A stretch of DNA of 64,000 bases, taken from assembly GCA_036245525.1 (NCBI GenBank), contig BTPG01000007.1, forward strand, positions 163,101,347-163,165,346, given 5' to 3'. Positions 29,526-54,620 of this stretch are shown here, in pieces (the first letter of the stretch is position 1; each line of letters begins with the position of its first letter). Position numbers and translations under genes: made by a program. The notes below the pieces were generated by a model that had not been told where the DNA came from, searched no databases, and was given only the letters and a program-made list of their open reading frames with translations. This stretch comes from Semisulcospira habei. Lineage: Eukaryota > Mollusca > Gastropoda > Semisulcospiridae.

Positions 29526-30131
29526 TCTAGTTATGTAACAACGCTATGTCTCATATCTATGATGTGTAGTCTGGATCTAGTTATTAATTCTGTAACATCG
29601 GTTAAATTTTGTATATATTGACACTCATTCCGCCACCCCCCCCCCCTCCACACACACAAGCAAGATATACAAGATACATTTTAATCTGTCATACGACAGA
29701 GATAAATATACAAAATAACCTCGTCACCACGACAAGCATTACGAAAGACTGAACAACATGCAAGTGTTTATGTCATAATCTTTATTGCTATTCGCGTCCT
29801 GTGTCATCTCTGGGCTGGTCCTGCGTGCTCTGCTGAGCAACACCTACGCTGCACATTGCTCTGTTGCTGAGAAGTTGAGGCACTCTCACCTCCTGCATCA
29901 GCGCATTTGATAACCTTGTCTGTCATTTCTAATCGCAAGGACGGGGCATACCGTGAGCTGTGAATCTGGACCTTACGTCACTGAGACGTTTGACCTAACA
30001 TCACAGACCGGAACACAGAGGTGAATGGACCCGAGTCGCTGCGAGTGATCACGTCTGAAACGATTGCGCATGACCTGCATTCGCGTGAAGAACACAGAGG
30101 TAAATGGGACCAAACGTACACACAAACGTAA

Positions 30132-30197
30132 CAAGAGACATAAATCCTCATGAGCCCCCGCGACTGCGGGGGCTCATGAGGGTTTATGTCTCTTGCA
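30132..30197. repeat. Fold-back family D copy
   Basis: CAAGAGACATAAATCCTCAT with the other arm GGGTTTATGTCTCTTG; duplicate of 8793-8858 but both arms read ATAAA where that copy reads ACAAA. Confidence 0.86.
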
Positions 30198-31029
30198 GGT
30201 GGGTAGCGCGGCAATGAAGGGGTTAAGCCCGAAAGTGGTCCTCGGTTATTGGCTAGTGGACTGCTGCTGCTTCCAGTACAACAACAGGTCTAATGCTCGG
30301 GTACTTACAGTCCAACTACCTAAGTGGCGGACAAAAGATTTCAAACTAAACAATGAGGCACCTCGAGAGCTACTGCGCGATCGATTCGTCCCCCCCCCCC
30401 CCCCCCCCGCGACTGTTGCTACGAAGTGCTGGGTCTATGACTCGACAGCATTATCAGTCTGGGTCTGCAAATAATCGGTTCATTTCCCAGGCCGGCTAAA
30501 AGTGTTGATGTTTGCGCTACGTATCAGCATACAGAGGTCTACGACTTGATGGCTGGCACAACATTTCTTTGGAGGTCTACGTTTCCCGGATACATTGACC
30601 TTACTGCCCAATCAGCAATGCTCCTCGGGCCGACATCAGCCCGAGTAGCTTTTGCTTAGCGGGTGAGGATCTCCGGCGAGGCCGAAGGACGGGCCGGTAC
30701 ACTAGCACTGACAAGACATCACCGTCTGTGACGTCATTGAAGACCACGGGGGGAATAACCGTGTACAGGAACTGAGCGCAGTTCGACCAGTGTGCTTCCA
30801 GCGTGGCTTGCTACGTGGTAGAACTACTGAAGAAGCAGATAATACCTGTGATCAGGAATATAGGGACTCTGTGCATTCCAATCGAACACTTGGCATACCA
30901 AGGCTTAGTTTTACGAAAATATATTTGCATGGGAAGCGTGCAACGGGCCCGTTATTTTCTAGAGTCATTTGTGACATAATCAGATTTTCTAATGACCAAA
31001 ATCACGAAAAACGCTCTCACAGTTCCCAA

Positions 31030-32360
31030 AACTGTATTTATCTACATAGCGGCGGTTTCAATTAGACCGGCTCAACAGTGATCACATAAAACCCTAAAAT
31101 AAAATGCTTACCGACATAAAAAACTACATCAATGAAAGATATCATCAATAAGTAAGATTACTTGCGTACTGAACTTACGATTCTACTCTGCAGTTTCTGT
31201 TTGATATGCATTTTGCCAGAGCAAGACCGTGAGGTCCAATGTACCAGCAAGCACACACTGTTCAGAACTCACGTTTAGTAATGTTACCCACGCCTCTGAT
31301 ACGTACAATGGAAAATTATGTAACCTTGGTGATTCCGGCAGGAATCACCTCGACAAAGAGCGCTGCCGACAATCAAAGAGTTAAAAACAAGTATGAATAC
31401 ACATGTATGCATAGGAAAATATGTTTTTCTTGTTTCAGCAATGTGTAAACACAAGAGTTATTAGCACGACAAAGGTACATTGTTCAGCCAGCAAAGAAAA
31501 GCAGTTACCTGGGGAGTGTGTGCTCTGAGTGTTGAGTCACGTGTCCCGTGCGATGTACTTGTCTGAGGGAACCGGCCTGAGCCCGAGCCGTGGGCCAGTT
31601 ACAAGATTAAGTGTCAGCAGTACCAGGACACAAAGTCCCGTTACCCTAACAAACACTCCAAGATTTACATAACCGGCGACAAATGTCTCAAGTGTGGGAC
31701 GTGGCTGGCTGGCGCCCCCCCCCCCCCCCCATATTACAGTGGCTTAGGAACCGCGCCCCCCCCCCCACCCCCATAAAAATGGAGGGCGCGGGGGTAGCGG
31801 GGTATTCCCTGCCCCTTCTTATATATCAGTTATTTATAAAGAGATGAAGAGAAGGAAATTATATACATTTGTTAAAAACTTCTGTTTGTATTGTTCCGGC
31901 TAAAGGATCCGCCCCTGTAAGTGTCCTGCTGAACCTAGGTCTAGTTCTAGTGTACAGAAGGCAAACAGTTAGTGAGTAATTATTGGGGTTTGACGCCAAG
32001 CAGGCGACTAAGGCCATCTCACGGCGGGGCAAACAGCACTGGCCTTCAGCGTGTAAGATAAAATAACGGGTGTCACATGAAACAAAGACGGGTGACGAGG
32101 GGGGGGGGGTGAGGAGGGGGTGGGGGGGGGGGTGGAGACGCTCGAGATGCGGGGGGTGTGGCGTGAATGTGGGTTGTAAGGAAAACAGCACATGTTTACT
32201 TTACCTAGAGAGGCTGTTTGTCAATCGTTTGAAATGTCTCTCAAAGTTACGCGTAAATCACAATAGCACACAATGCAATACTACGCTATCCGACAGAAAG
32301 GAGAACTTGCCCTTATTGCTGAGCCTGTCTGTACCCTCGTTGCATTTCATGTCAAGATAA
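31030..32360. other. Intergenic, no gene seen
   Basis: Unmatched spacer with C-runs (31710-31730, 31755-31770) and a G-rich stretch (32098-32135). Open frames here are short and have no recognisable motif. Confidence 0.6.
31325..31384. repeat. Fold-back family C half copy
   Basis: GGTGATTCCGGCAGGAATCA, then GCGCTGCCGAC ... AAGAGTTAA; left half mostly lost. Confidence 0.5.
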
Positions 32361-32368
32361 ACCATCCA

Positions 32369-32690
32369 TTAACCTCTTTACTGCCGAGAAACATTGAACG
32401 CCGCCTAACTGCAAGAGGTATAGATCCCCATAAGCCCCGCAGTTTCAGGGGCTCATGAGGATCTATACATCTTGCTAAACTACTTTGTATCCATGTTCTT
32501 TTAACGGCTGGAGATCTTTGATGTTGAATTTACAATGATTTCAAGAACACAATCTCTTGATGTTGAATTTACAATGATATGAAAAACACAAGCTCTTGAT
32601 GTTGAATTTACAACGATTTGAAGAACACAATCTCTTGATGTTGAATTTACTATGATTTCAAAAACACAATCTCTGCGACCACTGGCAGTG
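32369..32690. repeat. Fold-back family D copy with internal tandem repeat
   Basis: TTAACCTCTTTACTGCCGAG start, hairpin 32411-32475, then four 38-39-bp units of CTCTTGATGTTGAATTTAC... (32514-32675) where other copies have one, then CCACTGGCAGTG. Confidence 0.8.
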
Positions 32691-32903
32691 GGGGCGGGGG
32701 GAGGGGGAGGGGGGTGGGGGTGATTTTGACTTTCAGTGGATGGGTTGTCTTGACATGAAATTCAACGGGGGTGCCGATCAGCTACGCAATTATCTGGTTT
32801 GCACTATACAACCACCAAGGATACCGACAGAAATATATAACCGTGCCCGCAGAAACACACGTATAATACATGCATGAATCAATGAAACGTTATTTTACAA
32901 CGG

Positions 32904-33110
32904 TTAACTCATTCAACTCCGACATGCAAGCTATGGATCGAGCGTGATAGTTCAAGGGTTGTGCCAGAATAGCTTGGCGCCCATAGGCGCCAAGCTATTC
33001 TGGCACAACCCTTGAGCTATCACGCTCGATTTGTTTCCAGAAGTGTAACACAGTCTCCAGGGGGCAACTTTAAAATTTGCGGATTTCGGTCCTGGAGCAG
33101 AATGTGTTAA
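32904..33110. repeat. Fold-back family B, full-length TTAA-bounded copy
   Basis: 207 bp, TTAACTCATTC to GAATGTGTTAA; arms GGTTGTGCC / GGCACAACC, both different from the commoner GGTGGTGCC. Confidence 0.85.
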
Positions 33111-33409
33111 GGCACCGACATTGTGTTGGTGAGAAGCTGCGTTTTCTAACGCGCTTCAATACTATATTATTAATCGTATATTTTATATTTGTTTATATAA
33201 ATAAAAAACAGAAGCACCTTGCCTAACGTCTTTACCGATTGTGGGGTTGGAATGTCGCTTGCCTCCCCTCCACCACCCACCCCCCCACCCTCCCCCACTT
33301 CGCTCCCCATTTGCGTGTTGTTGTTTTTTTTCTTCTGGAAATTACTAACATGTCTGGCAAGCTGCCCCCTCCCCCTTTCCCAATGGAAAATATCTTCTTT
33401 TACTACAGC

Positions 33410-33533
33410 GCACACACACACACACACACACAGACACACCCACCCGCCCACCCACCCACGAACACACACAGACACGAACACACACAGACACGAACACACA
33501 CAAACACACACAAACACACACACACACACACAT

Positions 33534-33580
<47 letters not shown>

Positions 33581-33588
33581 CACAAACA

Positions 33589-33647
<59 letters not shown>

Positions 33648-33648
33648 G
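33410..33648. repeat. Compound (CA)n microsatellite
   Basis: About 240 bp of CA with GACACGAA, AAAC and TAAAC interruptions. It creates long open frames on both strands that are not genes. Confidence 0.95.
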
Positions 33649-34079
33649 AAGACAAAGCTTGATGTGGACTATTAGCATCTTACATCGCATGGGGTGGGAA
33701 CGGTGTTGGAACCTAGAGTACAACCACGTTCTCTTCAACGCACTGATGTCCACCACACAAGGGCACGGAATCGAAGTTCTGTACAGAGTTTCGTGCCCTG
33801 GCTCATGCTACTGACGCTCGGAGTGTGTCAGGGGCACTAAACTTACGCAAGAACTTCGATTCCTTCCCCCTGTGATCTTTATTCAAAATTCAGCTCCCAA
33901 CTTCAGAACCGCCGCGAAATGACTTTGTAACCTGCATGTCGTTAAATCCCAAAAACAAGAAAGGCAAAGACTTATGGCTCATGTGTATGACCGATCTACA
34001 TGTGTGACCTTTGTGACAATAAGTAAAGGGATGGCTTCTGCACCAGCAAAATCCACTTTTTCCTCAAAATTTAATCAGT

Positions 34080-35400
34080 TTTGACACATTTGTCAAATCC
34101 TCGTGACCCTTGACCTTTGCAATGAGTCAACTAAATTAGTATACACAGGAAGGTCTTATCATCATCAGCTACCTTTGTGCCAAATTTGATTGAAAAGTTT
34201 GCAAAAATGTTGATAATAACTACATATCTATAAAAAAAATAATGGCATTTTACACAGATTTGCCGATCTCTTGTGACCCTTGACCTTTCCGAGTGCTCAT
34301 CCAAATTAGTATGCATAGATCGGTCTTACCATGAGGTACGTCTGTAGCAAGTTTGGGTTTGTAATAGTATTTGAGAAAAATAATCTTTTGTCAAAATATT
34401 GCTATTCTGGACCTAAATTCTGCTGCCAGTACAAAATTGCAATTTTCGCCTATCGGCATTTTGACGGATCTCTCCCGCCGTACCTTTCTGCCAAGCTGTC
34501 TGTTTATCAGCCATCACGCACCCTCCGTTCCTCTAGTGTAAAACTTTTAATAATCCCAAAGCTTAACCTGAAAACTGTCGGGGAGCGTTCTTTCACCTTT
34601 TTAGCCCCAAGTGTGTGGAATCCTCTGCCAACTGAAATGCGGAATCTGCCCACATTGTCACAGTTCAAAGCTCACTTAAAGACTTTTCTTTTCTGTCGGG
34701 CATTTAACACTTAGCTCATCTTTAGCTAAGTGATGACTGCCTTTTATTCTGATCCTAGAGGAAGTGAATGTAAGGTGTTGGGAAGAGGTGGGATGGTTTA
34801 AAGTAGTGTATAATCGTGCGTGTGTCTGAGAGAGAGAGGGTGTGCTGTTGTGCATGCGCAGTGAGTCCAGTGTTTTCCTGGAGAACAGCGCTATACAAGA
34901 ACTATGTATTATTATTATTATTATTTATTTCCTGAGCTATTGCGACCCTTGATCTTTCCGAGGGGTCATCCAAATTAGTTTGTATTGATAGGTTTTACCA
35001 TCAGGTATCTCTGTAGCAAGTTTTGGTCTGAAGTTGTGAATAGCATTTGAGAAAAAAACATCTTTTGTCAAAATATGGCTATTTATTTTAACATATTTTC
35101 TGAGCTCTTGTGACCCTTGACCTTTCCTAGGGATCAACCAATTTAGTATGCATAGATAGGTTTTCCGATCAGGTATCCTTGTACTATGTTTAGGTTTGAA
35201 GTTGTTAATGGTATTTGAGAAAAACATTATGTCAAAATAGAGCTATTTTTTACCTATTCCCTGATCCCACGTAACCTTAACCTTTGTGAGAGGTCGCTCA
35301 AATTTAAATGTTTAGAAAGGTCTTGCCACAAAGTATCCTTGGGCCACGTTTGAAGACTGTGGCTTGAATAGTCTCCGAGAAAATGCCAACGTTAAAGTTG
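34080..35400. repeat. Roughly 170-bp satellite with nuclear-receptor-like sites
   Basis: Units start near 34086, 34258, 34930, 35095 and 35265 and contain TGTGACCCTTGACCTTT, CATCCAAATTAGTATGCATA and TATTTGAGAAAAA. A LINE 3' end splits one unit. Confidence 0.78.
34410..34925 (+). mobile_element. LINE 3' end inserted in a satellite
   Basis: GSLPPYLSAKLSVYQPS... TVGERSFTFLAPSVWNPLPT ... FKAHLKTFLFCRAF is the ORF2 C-terminal tail; it ends in GCGCTATACAAG and (ATT)n. It interrupts one unit of the 170-bp satellite, whose sequence resumes at about 34925. Confidence 0.75.
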
Positions 35401-35576
35401 TTTTTGTACCACGGACGACGGCGAACGGACAACAGACGACGGACGGACTACCACTGGCCCAGAACATAGATTCATTTTTGCTTCGCACGTGAGCCAAAAA
35501 AAAAAAAACCAAAAAAAAAAACCCGATTTTAAGTGTTGTCCTCCACACACTACTCGCCAGTTTCGGCGATATGTGG

Positions 35577-35654
35577 ACCATGATAGTTCAAGGGTGGTGG
35601 CAGAGTAGATGGGGACCCATCTACTCTGCCACCACCCTTGAACTATCACGGTCG
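35577..35654. repeat. Fold-back family B copy with rewritten stem
   Basis: The stem near the loop reads GCAGAGTAGATGGGG and its exact complement CCCATCTACTCTGC, replacing the usual AATAGCTTGGCGCC in both arms. About 80 bp beyond the GH1-C stop. Confidence 0.85.
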
Positions 35655-35731
35655 ACCCCTCTCCTTTTTCTACAGCGTAACTGGTTTGAACGGGTTACGT
35701 AAAGTGCTGTAACGACTACGTGCGCCTCAGG

Positions 35732-48943
<13,212 letters not shown>

Positions 48944-49459
48944 GCAGAGAAAATCCGCCCTAATTTGACAAAAGCCAGCATGTCCATTTCTGTGTAAAGC
49001 GAGATTTTCAGTGCAATAGAAAAATCGACACACTGGCAGTATCGTGCAGTACCCGTGATCGAGATGTATAGTTTCTGTAAGCTGCTTTTTATTCTATTCA
49101 GGCGATTTACCATCTTGGTCGGGTTGTGGTAGAGGCCGAAATGAGTTCAGATTATCCAAGAAACGCGTGGACTCCTTATTTCAAAGCCCCGTTTTTGCTC
49201 CCCGAGATGTCCTCAAAGTACGAAGAAAACCATGTTTCATAGGGTGCACTTTTAGTGACTGGCCGTGACCTCAAGACTTAAAAAACTTTATCACCTCAGC
49301 AACAACCCGTACACACACATGCACGCACACACAGCTTTCCTTATCTAACTCTCCTACCTCACGCCACGGTGGCGACGGAACCCATGTACCGAAAAAGAAC
49401 AATGAAAGCAGAAGCAGAACGCCTTACATATGCATACAACGCAAAGACAGTCGCATCCT

Positions 49460-49552
49460 GACGAGCAACAGAAATGGGACATTTTCGGAACCATCGGAAA
49501 CACTTTAGTGTTTCCGATGATTCCAAAAATGTCCTATTTCTTTTGCTCGTCA
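49460..49552. repeat. Fold-back family A copy 6
   Basis: AAATGGGACATTTTCGGAAC paired with ATTCCAAAAATGTCC, about 500 bp upstream of GH1-C. Confidence 0.8.
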
Positions 49553-49615
49553 GTATATATTAAAAGCAAACGAACCTCAGCGTCCAACCAACATGGATTA
49601 TATAAAAAAGCAAGC

Positions 49616-49682
49616 AAGAGGCACAAAACATCAAGAGCTTCCCGGCAACTGCGATTGCTCATGAGGTTTTATGCTACTTGAA
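49616..49682. repeat. Fold-back family D, worn copy
   Basis: AAGAGGCACAAAACATCAAG ... CTCATGAGGTTTTATGCTACTTG; loop GGCAACTGCG no longer symmetric. Confidence 0.6.
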
Positions 49683-49689
49683 GCTGGGT

Positions 49690-51290
49690 GTTCTGGCTGT
49701 CAAGGGTAGTAGCAACTTTAAAAAGATGTATTGGTGACATGTCAATGCTGTCGCGTTTTTAAAGCGCGTAACTGTGATGATACTTGAAGAAACCAGCTAA
49801 AGACAGACAAGTGCATACATATATAACACACTGAAAGTCTCGTCTTTCACAAAATCAACATAGTGGCTATTGTAGAGATCTAAGGCAGACATATCTTAAT
49901 GCCACCGCTCAACCTCAGTCACTATTTCGACATCATTCATAGTGCCACTTAACAAGCAAAGAAAATTATTTACTGATCCCTGTATCTTGCAAAGTCTTAA
50001 AAATTTGGCAAAAACTGGCAACACATTGAAAATCTCGCTTTTCACACAAAAAAACCCAACCTTAGTTCACATTTGTTCCGTCAGCAAAAATGAGTTTTAG
50101 CATAGTTTTTGTTCGTGTATTTGGATGTATATACGTAAGTTTCGCACACACTGGCGTGAAATTGGATACACCCGACAGCAGTTATTTCAAATGAAACTCA
50201 ACAGGAAGTATGCACACAAACTCACACGTGCTTCGATTGTTGCGCCATCTCCCCCTCTCTCTCTCTCCCCCCCTCTCTCTCTCCCCCCCTCTCTCTCTCT
50301 CTCCACACCCCTCCCCCTCCGATTTCTTCCCGGCACCTCCCCACTGTAACTGTAAACCGTCAATGGACGATTAACCAGTTAGCTTGGTCACACACGTGCG
50401 AAAAACTTGGCGATAAACGTCTGACAGTCGTGGAGACCGGAGGATTTGACTACTGAGGCTGAAACGCGGACGATTGCATCTGTTTGGTTGACACGCACAT
50501 AAAGTAGAGGAGAAGCTAGCATAGAATGCCATATCGCCCTGTAGTCTGCAGCAGCTCATTCCGTGCTACGTCTCTTACCGGTTTTGAAGAGGACAAACCC
50601 TTTCACGCCCGGAGCAAAACGTCTGTGAGTTTAGAACTTGTTTGCCAAGCACTACCCACAAACGTCGAGAAAAGAATGGAACATGCTCGTTCAGGTTTAG
50701 TGTAGGCGCACAGCTAATCCAGCAATGTATGTTGGCTATTAAGGTGCACAATTCCGAAGCAGATGGCATGGAAAAGATAAATTAATGCGAGTTGTTGCCA
50801 CCCCATCCTCTTGTCGTGGAGCCGTGTCCACCCCGGGTAGAGGGACGTCTGATAGTGGGTTCTGTAGGGTGGCCAGGACGGGAAAAGCACTGGTAAGTAC
50901 CTCTTGTATAGTTCTTGTTCAAATCCAGTGAATTGTATATTAATTATTGTAGTACCAAGTTTTACAAAAGTGAAATAGCATGTGGGGAAATGGGCAGAAT
51001 GAAATTAAAAGAACGTGTCATGAAATAACACGACCAAAAGTAGACTGATTAAAAAAAAAAATCGTTTTTATTGCAGCTGTACTCGGCGTTAAACACAAAT
51101 AAACAAATAAATGCCTGTGCACACGTGCCATATATAGTATATTCCAAAAGAAACGCAACGACGGACACACGTGAATCCCAACGTAACGGACGGGCATTTT
51201 ATCATGATTTTTGGTGTGTAGTTCTCTCATGTATTTTCAAATTTGTTTGGTTGAAAACAGGAACATTGTGCTAAAGGTGCGTTTTGTGCT
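49690..51290. other. Intergenic between GH1-C and GH1-D, no gene seen
   Basis: AT-rich sequence plus one CT-rich tract; open frames are below 75 codons and carry no motif I recognise. Confidence 0.6.
50250..50330. repeat. (CT)n/C-rich tract
   Basis: Alternating CTCTCT and CCCCCC blocks. Confidence 0.9.
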
Positions 51291-51292
51291 GA

Positions 51293-51506
51293 TTAACTCA
51301 TTCATCCTGACGGCCGTATTTCCCAAATTTTGGAGTCGTCATCTAATGACTATGCACCAGTTGCAGGAGATAGATCGAACATGATAATTCAAGGGCAGTG
51401 CCAGATTAGCTTGGCGCCGACAGGCGCCAAGCTAATCTGGCACTACCCTTGAATTATCATGGTCGACCCATCTCCTGCTGTAGTGCGTCAGGGCTGAATG
51501 GGTTAA
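51293..51506. repeat. Fold-back family B, full-length TTAA-bounded copy
   Basis: 214 bp, TTAACTCATTCATCCTGACG to CGTCAGGGCTGAATGGGTTA A; the clearest full copy in the window, in the GH1-C/GH1-D spacer. Confidence 0.86.
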
Positions 51507-51760
51507 ATAATGATGCGGAAAGTCAATGGGTCTGAAAAAGGATGGAAAAAAGCAAATTGCCCATGTATGTAAGGAATGCAAAGGCTTAACCAGAAAGTGC
51601 AAAACAAGCTCATAAAGTAAAATACAGACTGATTTTGCCAAATCAACATTTTTGCGTCTTAACTTATGTCCCTTTAACCAGTCGCCATTTTGGGCATATG
51701 TAGAGGATAGGTTGCACAAGTACTGTCTGAGAGCAAATCAATGATCGTCATTGGATGTCA

Positions 51761-51839
51761 TTAACTCATTCACGGCCAGCCGCATCCGGATGCGCGGCTT
51801 ATGCCGCGCATCCGGATGCGGCTTGCCGCGAATAGTTAA
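51761..51839. repeat. Fold-back family E, TTAA-bounded copy
   Basis: 79 bp, TTAACTCATTCACGGCC ... GCGAATAGTTAA around repeated GCATCCGGATGC units. Confidence 0.8.
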
Positions 51840-51896
51840 GTCACTTTCAACATCATAAATTCAACTTCTAGACTGAATTCAGCTTACGGCTCTACC

Positions 51897-51986
51897 CAAA
51901 AAAAAAAAAAAAAAAAAAAAAAAACCCACAAAAAACAACAACCCCAAAAAACAAAACAAAAACAAAACCAAAAAAAAAAAAAAAAA
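51897..51986. repeat. A-rich tract
   Basis: A27 followed by ACAAAAC-type sequence and a second A17 run. Confidence 0.9.
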
Positions 51987-52204
51987 CGCGTGCAATTTGC
52001 TTTTACCAATTGTTTGAGTTTTTCAGACCCACGGACGTGTGACATCACTCAATAATCTCAGTTAAACCTGCATGTCATTACTACATTTATTTTTTCAGCC
52101 AAACACGTATGAAAATCACACCATGAGAGCAATGCACACCAAAAATCGTCAGAAAATGTCCGTCCGTTGCACTGGAACGTATGTTTTTGTTGCGTTTCTC
52201 TTGG

Positions 52205-52440
52205 AAGATACTGTGTACAATGTATGTACTGCATACAATATAGGCCTATGCACTGTGTACAATGTATGTACTGCATACAATATAGGCCTATGCACTGTGT
52301 ACAATGTATGTACTGCATACAATATAGGCCTATGCACTGTGTACAATGTATGTACTGCATACAATATAGGCCTATGCACTGTGTACAATGTATGTACTGC
52401 ATACAATATAGGCCTATGCACTGTGTACAATGTACTGTAG
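52205..52440. repeat. 42-bp tandem array
   Basis: Five to six units of ACTGTGTACAATGTATGTAC plus TGCATACAATATAGGCCTAT plus GC. The length is a multiple of 3, so several frames stay open for over 110 codons without being genes. Confidence 0.88.
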
Positions 52441-52611
52441 ACAATGTATCTCGCGTCCTTGATCATTGTAAACAGTACACTGTATACAGTACATACATAT
52501 GTACTATATTCAGTGTATCTCGTACTTGATAACATGTAGTGCTGTAGAACGTTAAAAATAAAATAGTCAGACAATGTATGTACAAGCTCAACAGTATGAA
52601 CGCTTGTATTT

Positions 52612-52704
52612 TTAACACTTTGGTTGTCGCAAGCGCTTTTTATCAAGATGGTCCCTACAGGAATCACCTCGATTATAAAGGGCTACCGACAGCCAAAGTG
52701 TTAA
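52612..52704. repeat. Fold-back family C, TTAA-bounded copy
   Basis: 93 bp, TTAACACTTTGGTTGTCGC to CCGACAGCCAAAGTGTTAA: the CACTTT/AAAGTG change is in both ends. Confidence 0.83.
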
Positions 52705-52780
52705 CTATGCGATTTCCCCCGAGTGGTCTTCAAACACTTCCCGATGTCACGACAGAAAAATCACGTTCGTGGTTGCAACA

Positions 52781-52845
52781 TTAACTCATTCGAGATGTGC
52801 CGCCTACGGATAAGCGGTGAACCGCCGCGTATCCGAATGAGTTAA
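52781..52845. repeat. Fold-back family E, TTAA-bounded copy
   Basis: 65 bp, TTAACTCATTCGAGATG ... GTATCCGAATGAGTTAA. Confidence 0.78.
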
Positions 52846-53386
52846 TGACGCAGAGGAAAACCGTGTGAAAATGTGTTTGTTTTAACACTACAACTGTGGT
52901 ATTAAAGTGCAGCTATGCAAAGAGTATGAAGCTGCCAAACTGTTTTTTGTTGTTGTTTGTTTTCTTCGTTTTTGTGTTGTTGTTTCGTACTGTATCAATA
53001 TTGTAATTTCAGTTATCCACATTCACGTAAATGTTGATATTTTCATGTAAACATCTTCAGAGCTGTGTATTTTTCCTGAGCTGAACACTGTGTTTGTGGA
53101 CGCCGGAATTATTCCACGATAGTACAACTGACAACACATGTTTATTTAAAATAAGCTGAAATGTCCTGCACGACCCCGATCAAAAGTGCACTTGACAGTT
53201 CCAAGATACTTGGCGATAAGCTGTGACCATGGGCTCGTTATGTGTGCGTTCAGGTGACACATAATAACGATTTCTTCCAGTGAACCTTCGTGTACATGGT
53301 ACACAACCACTGTACAGCGACTTGAGCGAGTCTGTACGAGGCGCGAAAAGGTTAACTCAATCGCGGCCAGTTAAACCGCAATAGTA

Positions 53387-53387
<1 letters not shown>

Positions 53388-53442
<55 letters not shown>

Positions 53443-53555
53443 TTACATTGTAGCAGGCGCTTTACATTTCAAGAATAGCTTCAAAGCGCCGCGAACTGAA
53501 CCCAAAAGGACATGCACCTGGTGCGAAGTGTCAGCTCAGCTAATAAATGTGTTGT
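53388..53555 (-). mobile_element. Second copy of the SINE/LINE end with (ATT)n tail
   Basis: On the minus strand it reads CTGACACTTCGCACC, GGTTCAGTTCGCGGCGCTTT and AAAGCGCCTGCTAC, ending in a long (ATT)n tail (53388-53441 on plus as AAT). Matches 28800-29035. Confidence 0.6.
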
Positions 53556-54566
53556 CCGTTAGCTGGCGCCTTTATGACCTTCCTACACAGTCAGAGGCGA
53601 AAGAATTGGGGACAATCTGGCGTGGACATTTGGTGTGACACATTTTAGCGTGGACACTTGCTGCTAACACGGCAGACTGTTTCGCCAGAATGACCTGGAA
53701 CACCTTTGGCGTGAACATTTTGTGCGATGGGAGTAACATGCCACAATGAATTCTCGTGTGCACCAGATCAACTGGAGTCACTTTGCCGTACTCATTGCCC
53801 CCGTAACCCTCCACCCCCCCTCCCTCCTCGAAAGGGAGGGGGTGTGGGGTGGGGGTGGGGGGGAGGGGGTGTGGGGTGGGGGTGGGGGGCCGGGGGGGGG
53901 TGTTAATGGGGCAATGTTTAAGCCTACATTCCCTGAACTTTATAGATCTGTGCATTTCTGCCGTTATATGGCAGAAGACAGTAAGTTCGTATTTGAGAAA
54001 AGCGATAGTTTCGTTGCTAAAAAAAAAAAAGACCCACCTTTTTGCCATCTAACGGCAGATGTAGTTCAACAGTGATTACCTGATGGTGGCGTTTCTCTAG
54101 CGACGTCGGGATGCCGACTGCCATACATGCACTTATCTGTGACTTTGAACCTTACGACCTAGAACGCAAGGTTGAAAATGACATACCAATACACCTATCA
54201 GGGTGACCTCTAGGCCGTCAGAGGCTATCCGGTGTCTGCATTTTTCAGTTGCGTGAACACTACGAGAACACTACTATGCACATTAACCTGCTGTGCAAAC
54301 AGCTATGGCCTAGGTTTTTAAGCCATCTGCTCCATGGTAGGTTTTGATTGCTGAACGTAGCCGATACAAGGGGTTATCAATACTGGTTTGCGTCAACTAA
54401 CACTTTTCTATGCTTCTTTTCACAATCCAAGTGAGAAGGCTCACGTACCACAGGGTTTTCCATTGCCACTTGAGCGTAAAGGAAGGAACTCTTCTGTGTG
54501 CAAAAGAGAAGAAGAGCAAACAAGTCTTCCATTTTTACGACATTCAAACCTCACAATTGTAGAGCA

Positions 54567-54620
54567 TTAACTCATTCGCGGCCAGCCGCATCCGGATGCG
54601 GCTGGCAGCGAATTAGTTAA
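54567..54620. repeat. Fold-back family E, minimal TTAA-bounded copy
   Basis: 54 bp, TTAACTCATTCGCGGCC ... GCAGCGAATTAGTTAA, centre GCATCCGGATGC; the smallest complete element of this kind here. Confidence 0.82.

Larger units (their letters stand above)
28676..29590. repeat. 50-bp satellite, GH1-B flank, interrupted
   Basis: The same unit as 8138-8395 with about eleven copies in three blocks, separated by insertions at 28800-29035 and 29400-29525. Confidence 0.85.

Noticed and set aside
33170..33756. Long open frames of Cys-Val or His-Thr repeats
   Set aside because: Products of the (CA)n microsatellite in several frames on both strands.
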